Origin: Phialophora verrucosa
Taxonomy: Eukaryota > Ascomycota > Eurotiomycetes > Chaetothyriales > Herpotrichiellaceae
Assembly (NCBI GenBank): GCA_002099365.1
Contig: MSED01000014.1
Coordinates: 1,302,001-1,366,000 of the forward strand
Reading direction: 5' to 3'
Length of the DNA: 64,000 nucleotides
The notes beneath the pieces are model-generated. The model was not told where the DNA came from and made no database searches. It saw only the letters and a list, made by a program, of their open reading frames with translations. The translations under genes were made by a program, and so were the position numbers. Positions 1-11,389 of the stretch are shown here, one piece after another; the first letter of the stretch is position 1; the number at the start of each line of letters is the position of its first letter.

Positions 1-24
1 GCTGGGGCTCCCTCGTCAACTGAT

Positions 25-936
25 ATGGCTCCTGTTATACCTCCGCAGCTGCGTCACAAGCCAGTTCTAAGGCTCCACATCGACGACGTTACTCATCCGG
101 CAGCACAAGTAGCCAGCAGTTCTCTTGACGGTGGTCTATATCTCGCTCGCGCCATTGAACACGTAGTCGCTTGGCTGTATCGACCATACGGCCCCGACGA
201 CATTCCAAGAGTAAGATCAGTAACTGTAATTCTGCGCTCAATGGGCGGAGTGGCCTACACTACTGGGTTGCCACTGGATGATTTACACAAAGAAATCCAT
301 CTCTCCCTCGACTACGTTCAAGGTGTGCTCTCCAGAGATCCAGCCGGTCTACGACATGAGCTTGACGGAGTCATCACTCATGAGATGGTGCATTGTTTCC
401 AAGGCAACTGCGAAGGGACCGCACCAGGCGGTCTGGTCGAAGGCATTGCGGACTTTGTTCGACTGAAAGCGGGCCTTTCGCCGCCCCATTGGAACCGTGC
501 ACCTGAGAACAGAGGGCACAAGTGGGATGAGGGCTACCAGAAGACAGCGTAAGGATTCCTCACCACCTGCACCGACTCAAAAAGTTCCGTATCTGGTCGA
601 ACTATTACAGCTCTTGGATGCTAACGACAAAGCAGCTGGTTTCTTGAGTGGCTCGAACAAAAGCGTGGGGCTGGGACTGTCAGTTACATGAACGAAATGA
701 TGAGAAGGCATAGGTATCATGAGGATAAGTTCTGGAAGGGTATCTTTGGCCTCTCCGTAGACGAGCTTTGGAAACAGTACAAAGAGAGCTGGGAGAAGCC
801 AAAGCAAGACGTTGCAGGGACTATTGAGAAGAGATCGAGCAGTACGGAGGCAAACCCTGAATCTGTGAAGATACAGGAAAAGGAAAAGCCGGTGGTGGGA
901 CAAGGGGACAAGAAGTCGAACGAATTTGTCGCATAG
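25..936 (+). CDS. Basic secretory protein-type metallopeptidase
   Basis: Two exons, 25-548 and 636-936, give 274 residues. The intron (549-635) has a GTAAGG donor, a GCTAACGAC branch site and a CAG acceptor; splicing restores a continuous frame ending in SYMNEMMRRHRYHED. The zinc motif HEMVH lies at residues 119-123 (H119, E120, H123) and is followed by CFQGNCEG. The segments GLYLARAIEHV and WLEQKRGAGTVSYMNEM fit the plant/fungal BSP family (peptidase_MA-like fold). No signal peptide is visible from the ATG at 25, so the protein is either intracellular or its true start lies left of the window. The C-terminus is a charged, lysine-rich tail. Family members are presumed zinc peptidases; substrates are unknown. 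Confidence 0.85.
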
Positions 937-1582
937 GTCGAGCACGTGGATCATCCTTCGGCGCATCTTCTGTTTAACAAGGATGTCTTGACTTGTCTTC
1001 ATTCGGGAGCGCTTTTGAGGGACCCTCAGGCGTGGCATAGCGTGTAAGATCATGAAACAAGAGGAAGAGAAGTCAGCTAGATTTGGTTCCTGTACTAAGG
1101 GCGGTGCGTCCACCGTAGAAAGGCCCAATAAGCTTTGGTGTCGTCGAGATTGCCTCTAAGCATAGTTACTGCGGCGGAAGAGAAGGCTGATGGGGTTCCC
1201 TGGTACGCAATGACTAATTTCAAGTCCTTGAGAGCAGTCAGCGATGATCTTTGCAAGAGGCATGGTCAACGTTGGCGGAAGAAAGCAGTCAGTAAAAAAT
1301 TAGAGTGTTGTTGCGTAGTTTTGTTCTTCATAGAACGAAGTACTCGGGGTTAAAAATGGATCATCATAAAAGAAGTCTTTTGAGGTGGTGGAGGAAAGGT
1401 TGAGCTTACAAAGTGATGTCTGATGACGCGCACCGCGGGTCACAGTTGGCAGGCTGCATGATCGGTGTGGTAGGTATCTCATGTCATTGCAGCTATGTTG
1501 TCTGTCTACCGATCTAGCTGCTGTCGCTTCGAGATCTTGATCCGCGACTGCACGTTCGACTTCTCTCCAACGTGTATTGCAC
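937..1582. other. Intergenic, no gene seen
   Basis: This convergent spacer holds the 3' ends of the peptidase gene (+) and the P0 gene (-). Open frames here are short and have no protein-like composition. I see no tRNA or repeat. Confidence 0.6.
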
Positions 1583-2689
1583 TTAGTCGAAGAGACCACC
1601 GAAGCCTGGGACATGTCAGCAACCCTTGTTTCTTTTGTGTAGTAGAAGTTAAACTTACCCTCGTCCTCGGACTCCTCCTTCTCCTCTTCCTTTTCCTCTT
1701 CCTTGGCAGCTGCAGGCGCGGCCGCTTCAGTCGTTGTCGCGGCCGCTGCGGGAGCAGCAGCAGCATAGGCATCAGGGTTGGCGATGCGATCCTTAAGCTC
1801 GTGGATTGCGTCCCACTCGTAGTCGATCGGGATAGCGGCAGAGATGACTTTCTTGTAGCCATTGATCAAGCTGTGGATGACTGAAGGAAGAGTAGGATAG
1901 TTGGCGGCAAGCGAGATGGTGGTGATGGTCGCGATGGCCGAGGTCAGGGACTTCAGCAACTGGCTCTCCTCAATATCCAACACATCTGGCGAGAAGGAGT
2001 TGCCCTCCTCGTACACTTGTTGCACTTTCATGCCGTAGGTAAAAGGAGAGATGTTCAACATGTTGAGCAGGGTAGCCTCTGAAGCACCAACTTTCGCGCC
2101 AGCCTCGACCAACTTGAGATCTGTGGTGATTTCGATGGTACCACGGGCGATCTTGGTAGGGACACCGAGGGCCTGGAAGAAGGAGGTCTTGCCCGGTTCC
2201 ATGCCAGTGTTTCCTGCTGGGACATAGACATCGGCCGGCGCAACAGCACCAGCACGAGCAGGAGCGGCGACTCGGTTCGAAAGAATCTTGTCCCGAGTGG
2301 TCTTCAGGTCACCATTTGTGAAAATGAAGCCAACATTTCCTGCCAATTGTCAGATTATTATGCACTTCTTTTCCCACAAGTTAATGGGCGCACCCTTGAC
2401 ATGAGGCAGGAGACGTTCGTACTCCGGGCTGTCGGCGATGAAACCCTTGAGTGCTCTGCGAACCATGGTATTCTTCCCCATCAGCACGACTGCTTCGCCT
2501 CGTAGGTTACTGCGGATCTCGTGCATCTGTTGCGACGAGACATTGTCGACACTGACCTGGTGGAATTGTTAATGCGCCGCGTCCACACAACTCTGCAAAC
2601 AAACGTACGATGAAGATCGACTTGTACTCATCAAGCAAGCCCTTGAGCTTGTCGAAGTAGACAGCCTTAGTGCCGGTTTTGCCCCCCAT
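1583..2689 (-). CDS. RPP0: 60S acidic ribosomal protein P0 (stalk base)
   Basis: Four exons on the minus strand, 2609-2689, 2394-2556, 1659-2339 and 1583-1605, give 315 residues, normal for P0. It starts MGGKTGTKAVYFDKL and carries the L10 domain (QQMHEIRSNLRGEAVVLMGK, NVGFIFTNGDL). The C-terminal half contains an Ala-rich hinge, an acidic KEEEKEEESEDE run and the stalk tail GFGGLFD. The last exon is only 23 nt and encodes nearly all of that terminal signature. P0 anchors the P1/P2 dimers and recruits translation GTPases to the 60S subunit. The tail reads EGFGGLFD where DMGFGLFD is usual, a small variation. It is divergent from TRM82 across a 373-bp spacer. Introns are 52, 54 and 53 bp. Confidence 0.96.
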
Positions 2690-3062
2690 GACTTCTTAGG
2701 GATGAAGTTAGGATATTTAAGGGCAAAATGTATGATTGATGAGTTGGTGTTGTTCGATGCGTGGAAGTCGCAGGTTCAAACTTTCGAGAACCAAATCCGT
2801 AATTGTGCGAGCTTCGCCGCTTACCTAAAACGCCTCTTGGCGACAACGGTGGAGCACTTCTACGGGTCATGGCTACGATGCTTCAGGACTTCAAGCACAA
2901 TTCAATCTACGTGACTTCGTTCCTTAACGATCTCAAGGGGAATAGCCGGCTGCCGACCGTGATAATTTCAACCCAGTGTAGGAGGAGTGCGGAAGATCGT
3001 TCAATTGATGTTACTCTACCGGGTTTCTGCTTTGTACAGAGACCACCCGGGACGTTCTTGAA
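2690..3062. promoter_or_regulatory. Shared divergent promoter region RPP0/TRM82
   Basis: The start codons of a ribosomal protein gene and a tRNA-modification gene are separated by only 373 bp, so the promoters must lie here or inside transcribed leaders. I cannot identify a specific factor site with confidence. Confidence 0.5.
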
Positions 3063-4865
3063 ATGGTAGCTGCTCCATTTCAAGTTCTGTGCTGTGTCCA
3101 GCCGGTGGAATATCAGCAGCCGTTCCTCCTAGCGGCGTCTGGGCACTTAATCTCCACATTTAATCTCAAAGACGGTTCACTACTGAGTCAGTGGCCGCCG
3201 TCGAAGGAGAATCAGAACCAGAACAGAGACAATGGCGATGCCGGCCGGCCAGCGAAAAGACCAAGGCTTGATGAAGACGATGATATGGGACTCCCGCGCG
3301 AGGATTCAGAGGAATCAATCGAGATCATTTCGGAGAGGAAGAAGGGTGAGCGGCGGAAACCCAAGGTAGAAAATCCTATCTTACCGAACGTCTCCCATAT
3401 CGCCGTCACCAGCAATGGAAAGACGGCAATCTGTGTCACGAGTGAGGACAAATCAGTCACCGTATTCGATGTACAGTCAGGGGGGTTACTGGACCTGAGA
3501 AGCCGGAGGTAAGGAGCGTTTTCCCAGTCTCGCGAGTTCTCGCGCTGAGAGGATACAGGTCGATGCCAAAACGGATATGTACAGTCGTCCTGACACCAGA
3601 CGAGAAAAATATTCTGGTTGGAGACAAGTTTGGAGACGTTTACTTGCTGCCACTCCATCCGACAGAAGGCTGGACTCCGCCCGCCCCAAAGGAGGATCAG
3701 GAACAAAGACCTTTCACTCCCTCAGCTACCGAGTTGACCGTTCATACCAAGGGAAACCTCGAGGCGCTGAAGCAGCAACGACTACAAAAACCACCCCAAC
3801 CCAAGAAAGGTGGCCCTCAGTTCGAACACAAATTGCTCTTGGGTCACGTATCGTTGCTGACAGACGTTGCTATCACCGAAGTCCCGGTCGAACCCAAGAC
3901 TCGCCAGTATATCCTGACAGCAGATAGAGACGAGCACATTCGAGTCTCCCGAGGAATCACGCAGGCACACATCATCGAAAATTACTGTCTGGGTCATCAT
4001 GAATTTGTGAGCAAATTGTGTATCGTGCCTTGGCACTCGGAACTACTTGTGGCAGGTAGCGGCGAGCCTTCTCTCAAGGTGTATCGCTGGCAGACTGGGC
4101 AATTGCTCGACGAGGAGCTTTTCAAGGGCGCTGTCAAACAAGACATCGCCAGCTGTCTTGATTTGGATAATGGGGAGCGTTCACTAGATCACCTAGTTGT
4201 GTCCAAGATCTGGCCAATCCACTACAGTGTTTCGGGACACTCGCCGCGGTCTGTACGGCCTCCACATTTGCTCCTCGTCGCTCTCGAAGGGTAAGTCATA
4301 GCCATACTCGTGAATATTTGTTCTTACCATGAGCTACAGTATTCCAATTCTGTTGAGTTATAGCCTCACGGACGAAGGTCAGTTGAAGCATCACCAGACA
4401 TTGACAGTGGGGGGCAATGTTCTCGACGTCGGCATTGGCCCAGCACTCTGGGAAATTGTCGTCAGTATTGACACCGTCCACAAACCCGGGTCCATGAAAC
4501 TCCTTCATCAGGAAGAGGTACCCAGAACAGATTACTTTGAGACATTCGAGCTGTTCTCGAACCTGCCTGAGGGTACAAGCGTCCAAGGCAGGCTGACAGC
4601 AGAGTCGTCGGAAGAAGACTTGCGGTGGGAGCGGTCGAGTTTGGCGGTGCTATTAAACAACACAGCTTCAACGATCGAGAAAGGCCATCTCCCCTCTGAA
4701 ACGATAGAGATGGGCAAGAACAAAAGCAACTTCAGTTCCGCCGGGGAGATATTGTACGGTCTCGAAAACTTGAGGAAGAAGAAGGGTCAGGCGGCGGTGG
4801 AAGCTGAGCAGGAGGAAGCAGACGAGGAAGGGATAGTCCTACCAGAAGCAGATGGCACTTCCTGA
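3063..4865 (+). CDS. TRM82: tRNA (guanine-N7) methyltransferase non-catalytic WD subunit
   Basis: Three exons, 3063-3508, 3559-4290 and 4340-4865, give 567 residues. This is the WD-repeat partner (Trm82/WDR4) of Trm8 that makes m7G46 in tRNA. Visible WD-like blades include HIAVTSNGKTAICVTSEDKS, CTVVLTPDEKNILVGDKFGD, QYILTADRDEHIRVSRG and the family-typical LGHHEFVSKLCIVPW. An acidic, NLS-like insertion (KRPRLDEDDD) sits near residues 58-68, and the C-terminus has a charged tail. Both introns (50 and 49 bp) have GTAAG donors. The first joins AG|G at SRRSMPKR, the second GG|T at LEGIPILLSY. The tail is longer than in yeast, as is common in filamentous fungi. Confidence 0.93.
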
Positions 4866-5185
4866 TTGTGTGCCTTGATGGAGGATCTAGATAAATCTGC
4901 TCTTGCACAAACCCAGCCTCCACTAAGAGGGGACGAGACGAGATGGAGCCGTTTGTGGTACCGAGTATTTTGTATTGTGCTTGCTGCATCTAGCCTCGTC
5001 AGGCATGTCCATGCAAGGCTGGTTAACTGGCAAAACTTCGGGCCAATTAAATCCCCCCCTTCAAGCCCCTCCAAAAGCTGATTTGACGCTCACCATGTCA
5101 TGTCGGTTCGACATTTAGCTGTACGGATTACTGTATAAAGTACCTCGTCTCCCCTCTAGCAGCTTTCCTTCAAGAGAGGTCCAGC
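4866..5185 (+). promoter_or_regulatory. TRM82-HEM12 spacer with TATA-like element
   Basis: A TATAAAG element lies at 5134-5140, about 50 bp before the uroporphyrinogen decarboxylase ATG at 5186. The rest of the 320-bp spacer holds no credible gene. Confidence 0.4.
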
Positions 5186-6399
5186 ATGGCAAAAGGCTTT
5201 GCGCCGTTGAAGAATGACCGACTTCTTCGCGCCGCACGAGGTCCGCTTAGCACGCACTTTCACTGAAACGATCCTCACTAACGTATTCGCCAGGCGAGAA
5301 GGTCGATAGACCACCAATATGGGTGATGCGACAAGGTACGCCGTAGCGGTCAGTGCCTCCGCTTCCCTACCAGGCTCTCCCGAACCCAGGTTAACAGCTC
5401 AAAGCCGGCCGTTACCTCCCCGAATACCACAAAGCAAAAGGCACGCGCAACTTCTTCGAATGCTGCCGCTCCCCCGAGATCGCCTCCACGTTAACCCTTC
5501 AGCCCATCGACCGCTACGATGGGCTTATCGACGCGGCGATAATCTTCTCCGATATCCTCGTGATTCCGCAAGCTATGGGCATGGAAGTGCAAATGATCGA
5601 CGGCATTGGGCCCAAATTTCCAAATCCATTGAGGAGCCCGCAGGATGGTCAGTATCAGGAACTTGTCAAGAAAAAGGTCGACGTCGAGAAGGAGTTGGAC
5701 TACGTGTACAAAGCCATTACGCTGACGAGGGAGAAGCTGGCGGGAAGGGTGCCCTTGTTTGGATTCTGCGGCGCCCCTTGGACATTGCTCTGCTACATGG
5801 TCGAAGGCGGTGGCACGAAGCTGTTCAGGGAGGCGAAGACGTGGGTGTACAAGTATGGCGAGGAGAGTAAAGTACTCCTGCAGAAAATGGCGGAGATTTG
5901 CGTCGAATACCTTGCCTTACAGGTTGCTGCTGGGGCACAGATCGTCCAGGTGTTTGACTCATGGGCCGGAGAATTGTCGCCAGCGAGCTTCAAAGAATTT
6001 TCCCTCCCGTCATTACGATATATCTCGGAGAATTTGCCCAAGCGACTGAGGGAGATGGGCGAGGACGTGGTTCCCATGGTGGTCTTTGCCAAAGGAGCAT
6101 GGTACGCTCTGGACGAGCTGTGTGACTCGGGCTACGACGTGGTTGGGCTTGACTGGCTGCACGATCCTGCAGAGGCCGTCAGGATAGCAGGAGGCCGCGT
6201 GACTCTCCAGGGGAACGCCGACCCCGGTGTCCTCTACGGCACCCATGAGGCTATCACCAAGGTCGTGGAGAACACGGTGCAAGGCTTCGGAGGTGGGAAG
6301 CAACGTTGGATTGTCAATCTCGGACATGGCATTACACCGGGCGTGAATCCGGATGACCTGAAGTTCTTCTTCGAGGAAGTCCACCGATGTACAGCCTGA
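5186..6399 (+). CDS. HEM12: Uroporphyrinogen decarboxylase
   Basis: Three exons, 5186-5240, 5294-5335 and 5405-6399, give 363 residues, the family's usual length. The enzyme removes four carboxyls from uroporphyrinogen III to give coproporphyrinogen III in cytosolic heme synthesis. The N-terminal signature PPIWVMRQAGRYLPEY is assembled across two introns; the 42-nt second exon encodes EKVDRPPIWVMRQ. The catalytic-site segment FSDILVIPQAMGM and the second signature FGFCGAPWTLLCYMVEGGG are intact, as are VFDSWAGELS and the C-terminal NLGHGITPGV. Introns are 53 and 69 bp. The gene is convergent with the cytosine deaminase gene, leaving about 220 bp between stop codons. Confidence 0.97.
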
Positions 6400-6619
6400 T
6401 TACCCAAAGCATGCATTGGGGAGGCCTCATTCAGCGGGTAAGGGCCAGGCTCTGATTTACCTGGTATCTTTCTACTCCTCGCCAATGTCCTCATTCCTGC
6501 ATGTATTAAGTTAGCCGTCGCGCTCTCCGAGAGGGAGATCAAAAGTCCTGCTTTCCCGCAATCTACAGTGCGGAAGACCATAGTTACGTAGACAGAGACC
6601 AAAAGAAATTCTCACCCAC

Positions 6620-7405
6620 TCACCACACATGCGGCTTCTCCTGAATAAACCTCGCCATCAACTCCACACACTCCCGACTTTCCAGCACCACGACCTCAAC
6701 GCCTCGTTCCTGCAGGTACTTCTCCCCTCCCACGAACGTCTTGTTCTCCCCAATCACCACCCTCGCGACCTTGTAAAGGATGCACGCGCCCGCGCACATG
6801 TCGCACGGCGAGAGGGTCGTGTACATGGTGGCGCCGGCGTAGGCGCTCGCGGGGAGCCGGCCGGAGTTTTCAAGCGCAGATATTTCGCCCTCGTCTCGGC
6901 GTTAGAGTAGATATCACACCTTGACATGGTGTTGAGGTAGAAATAGAAGTGAGTGCACGTAGACAGGACTTAGTAGGACGAGGCTCTGGCCCTGGCCCCG
7001 AGCAGCACTATTGTTGTTTTTGCGCATCTTTCTTTTCCGGCCGCTGCCCTGGAAGGACGAATGTGCTGTTCGTAGGGCGGGATCAATAATTATTACTCAC
7101 ATGTAAAGTCGCGCTCCCCTTCTGGACACGCATGTTGTGGCCCCGCCCGAGGATTTTGCCGTCCTTCGACACCAGACAGGCTCCTAGAATCCGCGAGTGG
7201 CTAGGTCAGTGTCGAGGTCGAAGAGGGGGAGACGAGACAACACAACATGATAACGACGCATGACGGGAAAGGCATGAACAAAGAAAAAGTTGCAGTGCAG
7301 TGCAGTGGAAGTGATTGTTTCATTACCGATGGGGACGCCTCCCTCCGCAAAGCCCTGCCTTGCTTCCTCGACGGCGGCGAGGAAGCCTGGGTCTGATTCT
7401 GACAT
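6620..7405 (-). CDS. FCY1: Cytosine deaminase
   Basis: Three exons on the minus strand, 7327-7405, 7101-7183 and 6620-6889, give 143 residues starting MSESDPGFLAAVEEARQ. It deaminates cytosine to uracil in pyrimidine salvage. Zinc ligands are all present: H54 and the proton-shuttle E56 in ATLHGEISALEN, then C83 and C86 in LSPCDMCAGAC. GGVPIGACLVSKDGKILGRG and GHNMRVQKGS match yeast Fcy1 closely. The two introns are unusually long for this window (143 and 211 bp). The first joins G|GA at PIGA; the second falls in phase 0 between His54 and Gly55, so the catalytic HGE motif is split by an intron. The protein is slightly shorter than yeast Fcy1, having lost the acidic tail. Confidence 0.95.
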
Positions 7406-7827
7406 TGGGGGGCGCGGGGACGAGGGGGGGATGCTACTGTTGCATAGGGGAGAGGTACTATATATTATGTACCGTACAGTGTAGGTATTATGTCCCAAGA
7501 GAGGCCTCAAGAAAGCTTTAACGAGGTGCAAAGGCGAGACTGTCGGAACCGTTTTGGGCTCTCAACTCCGCGGTGATATCGGCCTCGCTCGCGCTACTCC
7601 GACGCGGAATATCCAGACATTACCACCTTTACGTATTGTTGCGCTGAGTCCTCGTACGAGCGGATCATGTAGACGGTTTACTGTGACGGGAGAAGTCGAA
7701 TGTGCGTTCCTTCATCGACGGCGTTTGGCATGGTACATAATCGAGACGTGGTATCGTCACTAGGTCCAACCATCATGTCCGAATCCTGTGATGACCCGTA
7801 TGACTTCAATGCATTTCTCTCCGGTTC
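7406..7827. other. Intergenic, no gene seen
   Basis: This holds the upstream region of the cytosine deaminase gene and the 3' side of the SDR gene, both on the minus strand. No credible coding frame or RNA gene is seen. Confidence 0.5.
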
Positions 7828-8751
7828 TCAGCCCTGCAGGAAATCCCCAGCAGCTTTTCGCCAGCCCATCAGAATCTTCAACTCCTGCCCACCATATCCG
7901 CCCTCGATATCGTCCTTGATATCAAACGCCCCTTCTGGCATGATGGCAAAGGCGCGTCCATGGATCTTCTGGTCGACAACACACGTCCCGACCGCCTCGG
8001 CGCAGGTCTCTTTCTTCGCAAACGTGATGCCCTGCCCGTCGTGGATGCCCAGCCCCTCCATGACTTTGAGGAGCGGCTCCGTCATCGGTGTCTTGATCGC
8101 CCATGGTGCTATCAGGTTCACCCGCACGCCGGGCGTGAAGTCCTTGTCCGTGCGGCGCCGCAGGGCGCGGAACAGGCCTCGCGTGCCGAATTTCGAGGTC
8201 GTGTAGGCAATGTTGTGGTCGTCATCGAGGTACCCGGCCAGCGAGGAGACGAAGATCAGCGCCTTTGTCGGCCCATCTATTACAGGAGGGCTGCTCTGAG
8301 ACTCCAGGCGGAAGTAGTGCAATGCGAGTGTCGCTGTATAGTAGGAACCCTTCAGATTGATGTCAATGGTTCTGAGAGACGGGGGCGCGGGATCGGAGTG
8401 CAGTGAAACGTCCGAGTCGGCTTTGATCTGGTCGATGAGGTTCTCTAGCGGATCGACGCCGGCGAAGGCTGCGACCGCGTCGAGGGTTTTGTTCGGCGAG
8501 AACTCGATCGCCGCCTTGAACGCTGCAATTTGGCTCGCCCAGTCGCTGACGTCGCAGTGGACGTATTGGACGTGATGGCCTTCCTTGGTGAGGTTGTCGA
8601 GCGGAGGCTGTACATCCGCAACCGTCACGTATGCACCGTTTGAGGCGAGGAGCTGGACTGTTTCGAGTCCAAGCCCAGACGCACCGCCAGTGACCAGGAT
8701 GGACTGGTCCCTGAGACGTGTGAAATCGCCAGGCGGGAGAATGCTAGTCAT
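7828..8751 (-). CDS. Short-chain dehydrogenase/reductase, soluble
   Basis: A single exon encodes 307 residues. The Rossmann NAD(P)-binding motif TGGASGLG lies near residues 21-28, and an acidic residue after the second strand (VADVQ) suggests a preference for NAD(H). The catalytic Tyr/Lys pair is in IAYTTSKFGTRG, preceded by the serine segment LIFVSSLAGYL. The NAG-type motif is replaced by AAFAGVDP. Overall it resembles the fungal relatives of 15-hydroxyprostaglandin dehydrogenase, but the substrate cannot be read from the sequence. The start ATG is followed by a short lead (MTSILPPGDFTRLRDQ) before the first strand, as usual in this group. No signal peptide or membrane segment is seen. Confidence 0.9.
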   Translation of the reverse strand: MTSILPPGDFTRLRDQSILVTGGASGLGLETVQLLASNGAYVTVADVQPPLDNLTKEGHHVQYVHCDVSDWASQIAAFKAAIEFSPNKTLDAVAAFAGVDPLENLIDQIKADSDVSLHSDPAPPSLRTIDINLKGSYYTATLALHYFRLESQSSPPVIDGPTKALIFVSSLAGYLDDDHNIAYTTSKFGTRGLFRALRRRTDKDFTPGVRVNLIAPWAIKTPMTEPLLKVMEGLGIHDGQGITFAKKETCAEAVGTCVVDQKIHGRAFAIMPEGAFDIKDDIEGGYGGQELKILMGWRKAAGDFLQG

Positions 8752-10003
8752 GCTGGGCCGATATTTCTGGCTTGGAAGAGACTCACTCTGTCAGCTAGAT
8801 TGCTTGAAAGACCGGAGTCCTGACCACGGACATACGCCTCTCTATATATGCCTATAGTGTTGTGGCTTCAGTCAACCGTTTCCAGCGAGGTGCGAAAGCC
8901 GGTCGTCGGACACTCCCGCTAGCTGTAATACCAACGACGTCTCCCCCCTAAACGAGAGATCGCTCTCCTGTTGACTGGAGGGGATAGTAGGTCATTAGGC
9001 CTCCACTGATTTTCGTGACTAGCTGTTCTTGTCCGTGGAATGCCCTTGTTAATAGACTAGTTGGTTTACCTTCCCAGGGACCTTGAATGCCGCCTTGTTC
9101 TCCATTCCATGATTAGTTACCAGAGGTCTCAGTGCATCGCTGGTAGCATCTACGTGGGACCGAAGATGCTCACTTTTCACGCCTGAACTTGGCGAGTTGA
9201 GCTGGCGGCGGCTGGTGGAGCGATGTCGATGACTAAGCCATCCGTCTGAGGCAATCGGTATCTTACTCGCGCTAAACCAGGGCAAACCTCTACACAGTAA
9301 CAAGCTTCGACCGCACCGACATGCTTGGACGATTTCTCGGGGCGCCTGAGTACCTCGTACCTCTGCTGGTCATCTCCCGGCGCTTCCTGCCTTCTCGTCC
9401 CTGCGCACCCATTATCTTGCCAGGTCACCAACCCGCCTATCCTATTGCTGGTTACGCAGTATTTCTTCGACTGCGGTGAGACGAGCGCTGAACGTAGACT
9501 GATAGGCGATTCGACTAATAACCTTGATTTTTCAACCAGTATATATACTTTCAATTTTTCGAGGAAATCTCCCTTGATATCTTCATTACGCACCGCGTGT
9601 CGATGCATCTCACAGTGCACATGGACCTACAGTACCAGGTTTACGTCGAGCACTTACCTAATTACAGGACCCTAGGTGCCTTACCTTGCCAGCGTGCACC
9701 GAGTACTGATCGACAGACTGACTCCTCCTGACATACTTTCACTCACCTGTTAGAGAGGCAAGCGCCCGCATTAATACATACGCTCATACTCGCATAAAAG
9801 GGGCACCGTGTACTTCTCTTGGTGTCCCCGGTAGGGCGATTCTCCCTGTCTCGCTAGGTTACCATTTCTCTCGCGCGCACGCATGTGTATGTATGCTCTC
9901 GATGCCCATCGAGTATTTGGCTTCCCGATCAATGGATGATTGGGATTCGGACTGCAAATGTGAATGCGATTGAAACTGAAACTCAAAATTGGGACGACAT
10001 ATC
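8752..10003. other. 1.25-kb gene-poor spacer
   Basis: Short frames exist on both strands, but none shows a recognisable domain, plausible splice structure or a good start. Apart from the TATA-like element at its left edge I can support no feature here. It could hold promoters or a noncoding transcript. Confidence 0.45.
8842..8848 (-). promoter_or_regulatory. TATA-like element upstream of the SDR gene
   Basis: TATATAG on the minus strand lies 91 bp before the SDR start at 8751, a plausible core promoter spacing. Confidence 0.35.
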
Positions 10004-11389
10004 TCAATTATCCCACTCCAGGCCATCAAAGCCATCAAACTCGTCGTCCCTGGAAGAGTCGGACAGCGAGACGTGGTTCTCAGTCCAGGATCCCGTGCTG
10101 TGGGCGTCGGAAGTGTCATTTTCACCATCATCTTCGCCGTCGCCATCGTTCTCACTGTCACTGGGCCATTCGTAGGTCTCGGGGTCGGAATCATAGGAGT
10201 ACGGGTTTTCTGATGCGTGGGATGGAGACGAGGCTGACGAGTCAGAAATGGAGGTAGAGGTAGAGGTAGAATCGGAGTCTGTCTGAGATGTGGTGGTGTT
10301 CACACTGTGATTCAATGCCGATGTTGCAGCCTCGGACTGGGGATAAGGTATTGAGGATACCACATCCTCCACGCGAGTTGTAGTACTGGTAGTAGTTGTG
10401 GTGGTGACGGTGACTGTTGATGCCGTTCTCGAACTGATATTGGTGATAGCCGAGATGACACTCGTACTAGTCCTAATAGTTGAAGTGGACACATTGAGCC
10501 GCACTACCTCTGGAGACGACAAGCCCGCAGGTGTTGAGGCACAGGTAATCAGACGTGGAACCTTCCATGCCACGCCGTCTGAGGACCGGTGTGCTGTAGC
10601 ATGGGGAATAGAATCGCTCGAAGACTCATGCGAGTTCACCAGGAAGCGAACACGTGAGGCGTCGGGCGAAGAGACCAAGAACCGAACACGATGTGGGGTT
10701 GAGTCAGAGTCAGGCGAGGCTGAGGTCGAGGCTGGAACAGGCCGGTTTGGTGAGCTTCGAGAGACCTGAGTCTGAGTATCGACATCGGCAGGAGCTCCAC
10801 CCTCATTGCGGATGTCGCGGTACCGAGGGCCGCCGGGGCAGAGATCACATGTGCAGACGCCCTCGCTGTATAGGAACCGGTAGCAAGATGAACGAAGGAG
10901 GGGCCATCCGCGGGCCTGTCGATAATGGGGTTGAGTATCCATGATGAGGGACCACGCACTGAGCGTCGGAACGACGACATTGCCGGTCTCGGGGTCGCAC
11001 TTCCAGGTTGAGCTGAATCGGAAATTGTAGAAGATCCAGCGGTCGCCGCGCTTCCGATACTCGTAGCTGAAAATGGGAAGAAGTCGAGCAACATTCTCAT
11101 CCGTCTCCATCACGTACGGAAACGCAGGGAAGTGCCAGTTCGATCGAGTTTTCTGGGTCCGGCCGATCGTGCTGTGCCAGATTGTCTTCCGCTGGGGCTC
11201 GTCATAGGACTGAACATTCAGTTGCAACAACCAGTCGGTCAGTGCTGCGGAGAAAGCTTGCCCACGAGCAGACCCCCAGGGTTGGAGATTGCGGTGGCAG
11301 TCAGGGCCAGCCATGGTCGATGCCGAACTGCTGGAGCTCGACGAGAAACCAGACTGGAGGTTGAGCTCAAGGAATCGGACGCGAGCCAT
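10004..11389 (-). CDS. Ser/Thr-rich hypothetical protein with three RVRFL motifs
   Basis: A single exon encodes 461 residues; the first ATG in frame is at 11389 (MARVRFLELN). I do not recognise the family. Residues about 25-180 look globular (aromatic-rich, with YEYRKRGDRWIFYNFRFS and a Cys cluster CTCDLCPGGPRYR). The remainder is Ser/Thr-rich and low-complexity and ends in a strongly acidic, Ser-rich tail. The sequence RVRFL occurs three times, with Arg at residues 3, 234 and 246; RVxF is the classical docking motif for protein phosphatase 1. No signal peptide or membrane span is visible. Codon use and composition are compatible with a real gene, but the low-complexity half lowers confidence in the exact boundaries. 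Confidence 0.65.
   Translation of the reverse strand: MARVRFLELNLQSGFSSSSSSSASTMAGPDCHRNLQPWGSARGQAFSAALTDWLLQLNVQSYDEPQRKTIWHSTIGRTQKTRSNWHFPAFPYVMETDENVARLLPIFSYEYRKRGDRWIFYNFRFSSTWKCDPETGNVVVPTLSAWSLIMDTQPHYRQARGWPLLRSSCYRFLYSEGVCTCDLCPGGPRYRDIRNEGGAPADVDTQTQVSRSSPNRPVPASTSASPDSDSTPHRVRFLVSSPDASRVRFLVNSHESSSDSIPHATAHRSSDGVAWKVPRLITCASTPAGLSSPEVVRLNVSTSTIRTSTSVISAITNISSRTASTVTVTTTTTTSTTTRVEDVVSSIPYPQSEAATSALNHSVNTTTSQTDSDSTSTSTSISDSSASSPSHASENPYSYDSDPETYEWPSDSENDGDGEDDGENDTSDAHSTGSWTENHVSLSDSSRDDEFDGFDGLEWDN

Noticed and set aside
1495..1884. Plus-strand frame over the P0 gene
   Set aside because: It is the antisense shadow of RPP0 exon 3.
9177..9620. 147-codon minus-strand frame in the 9-kb spacer
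   Set aside because: No plausible start, no domain and no splice partners.
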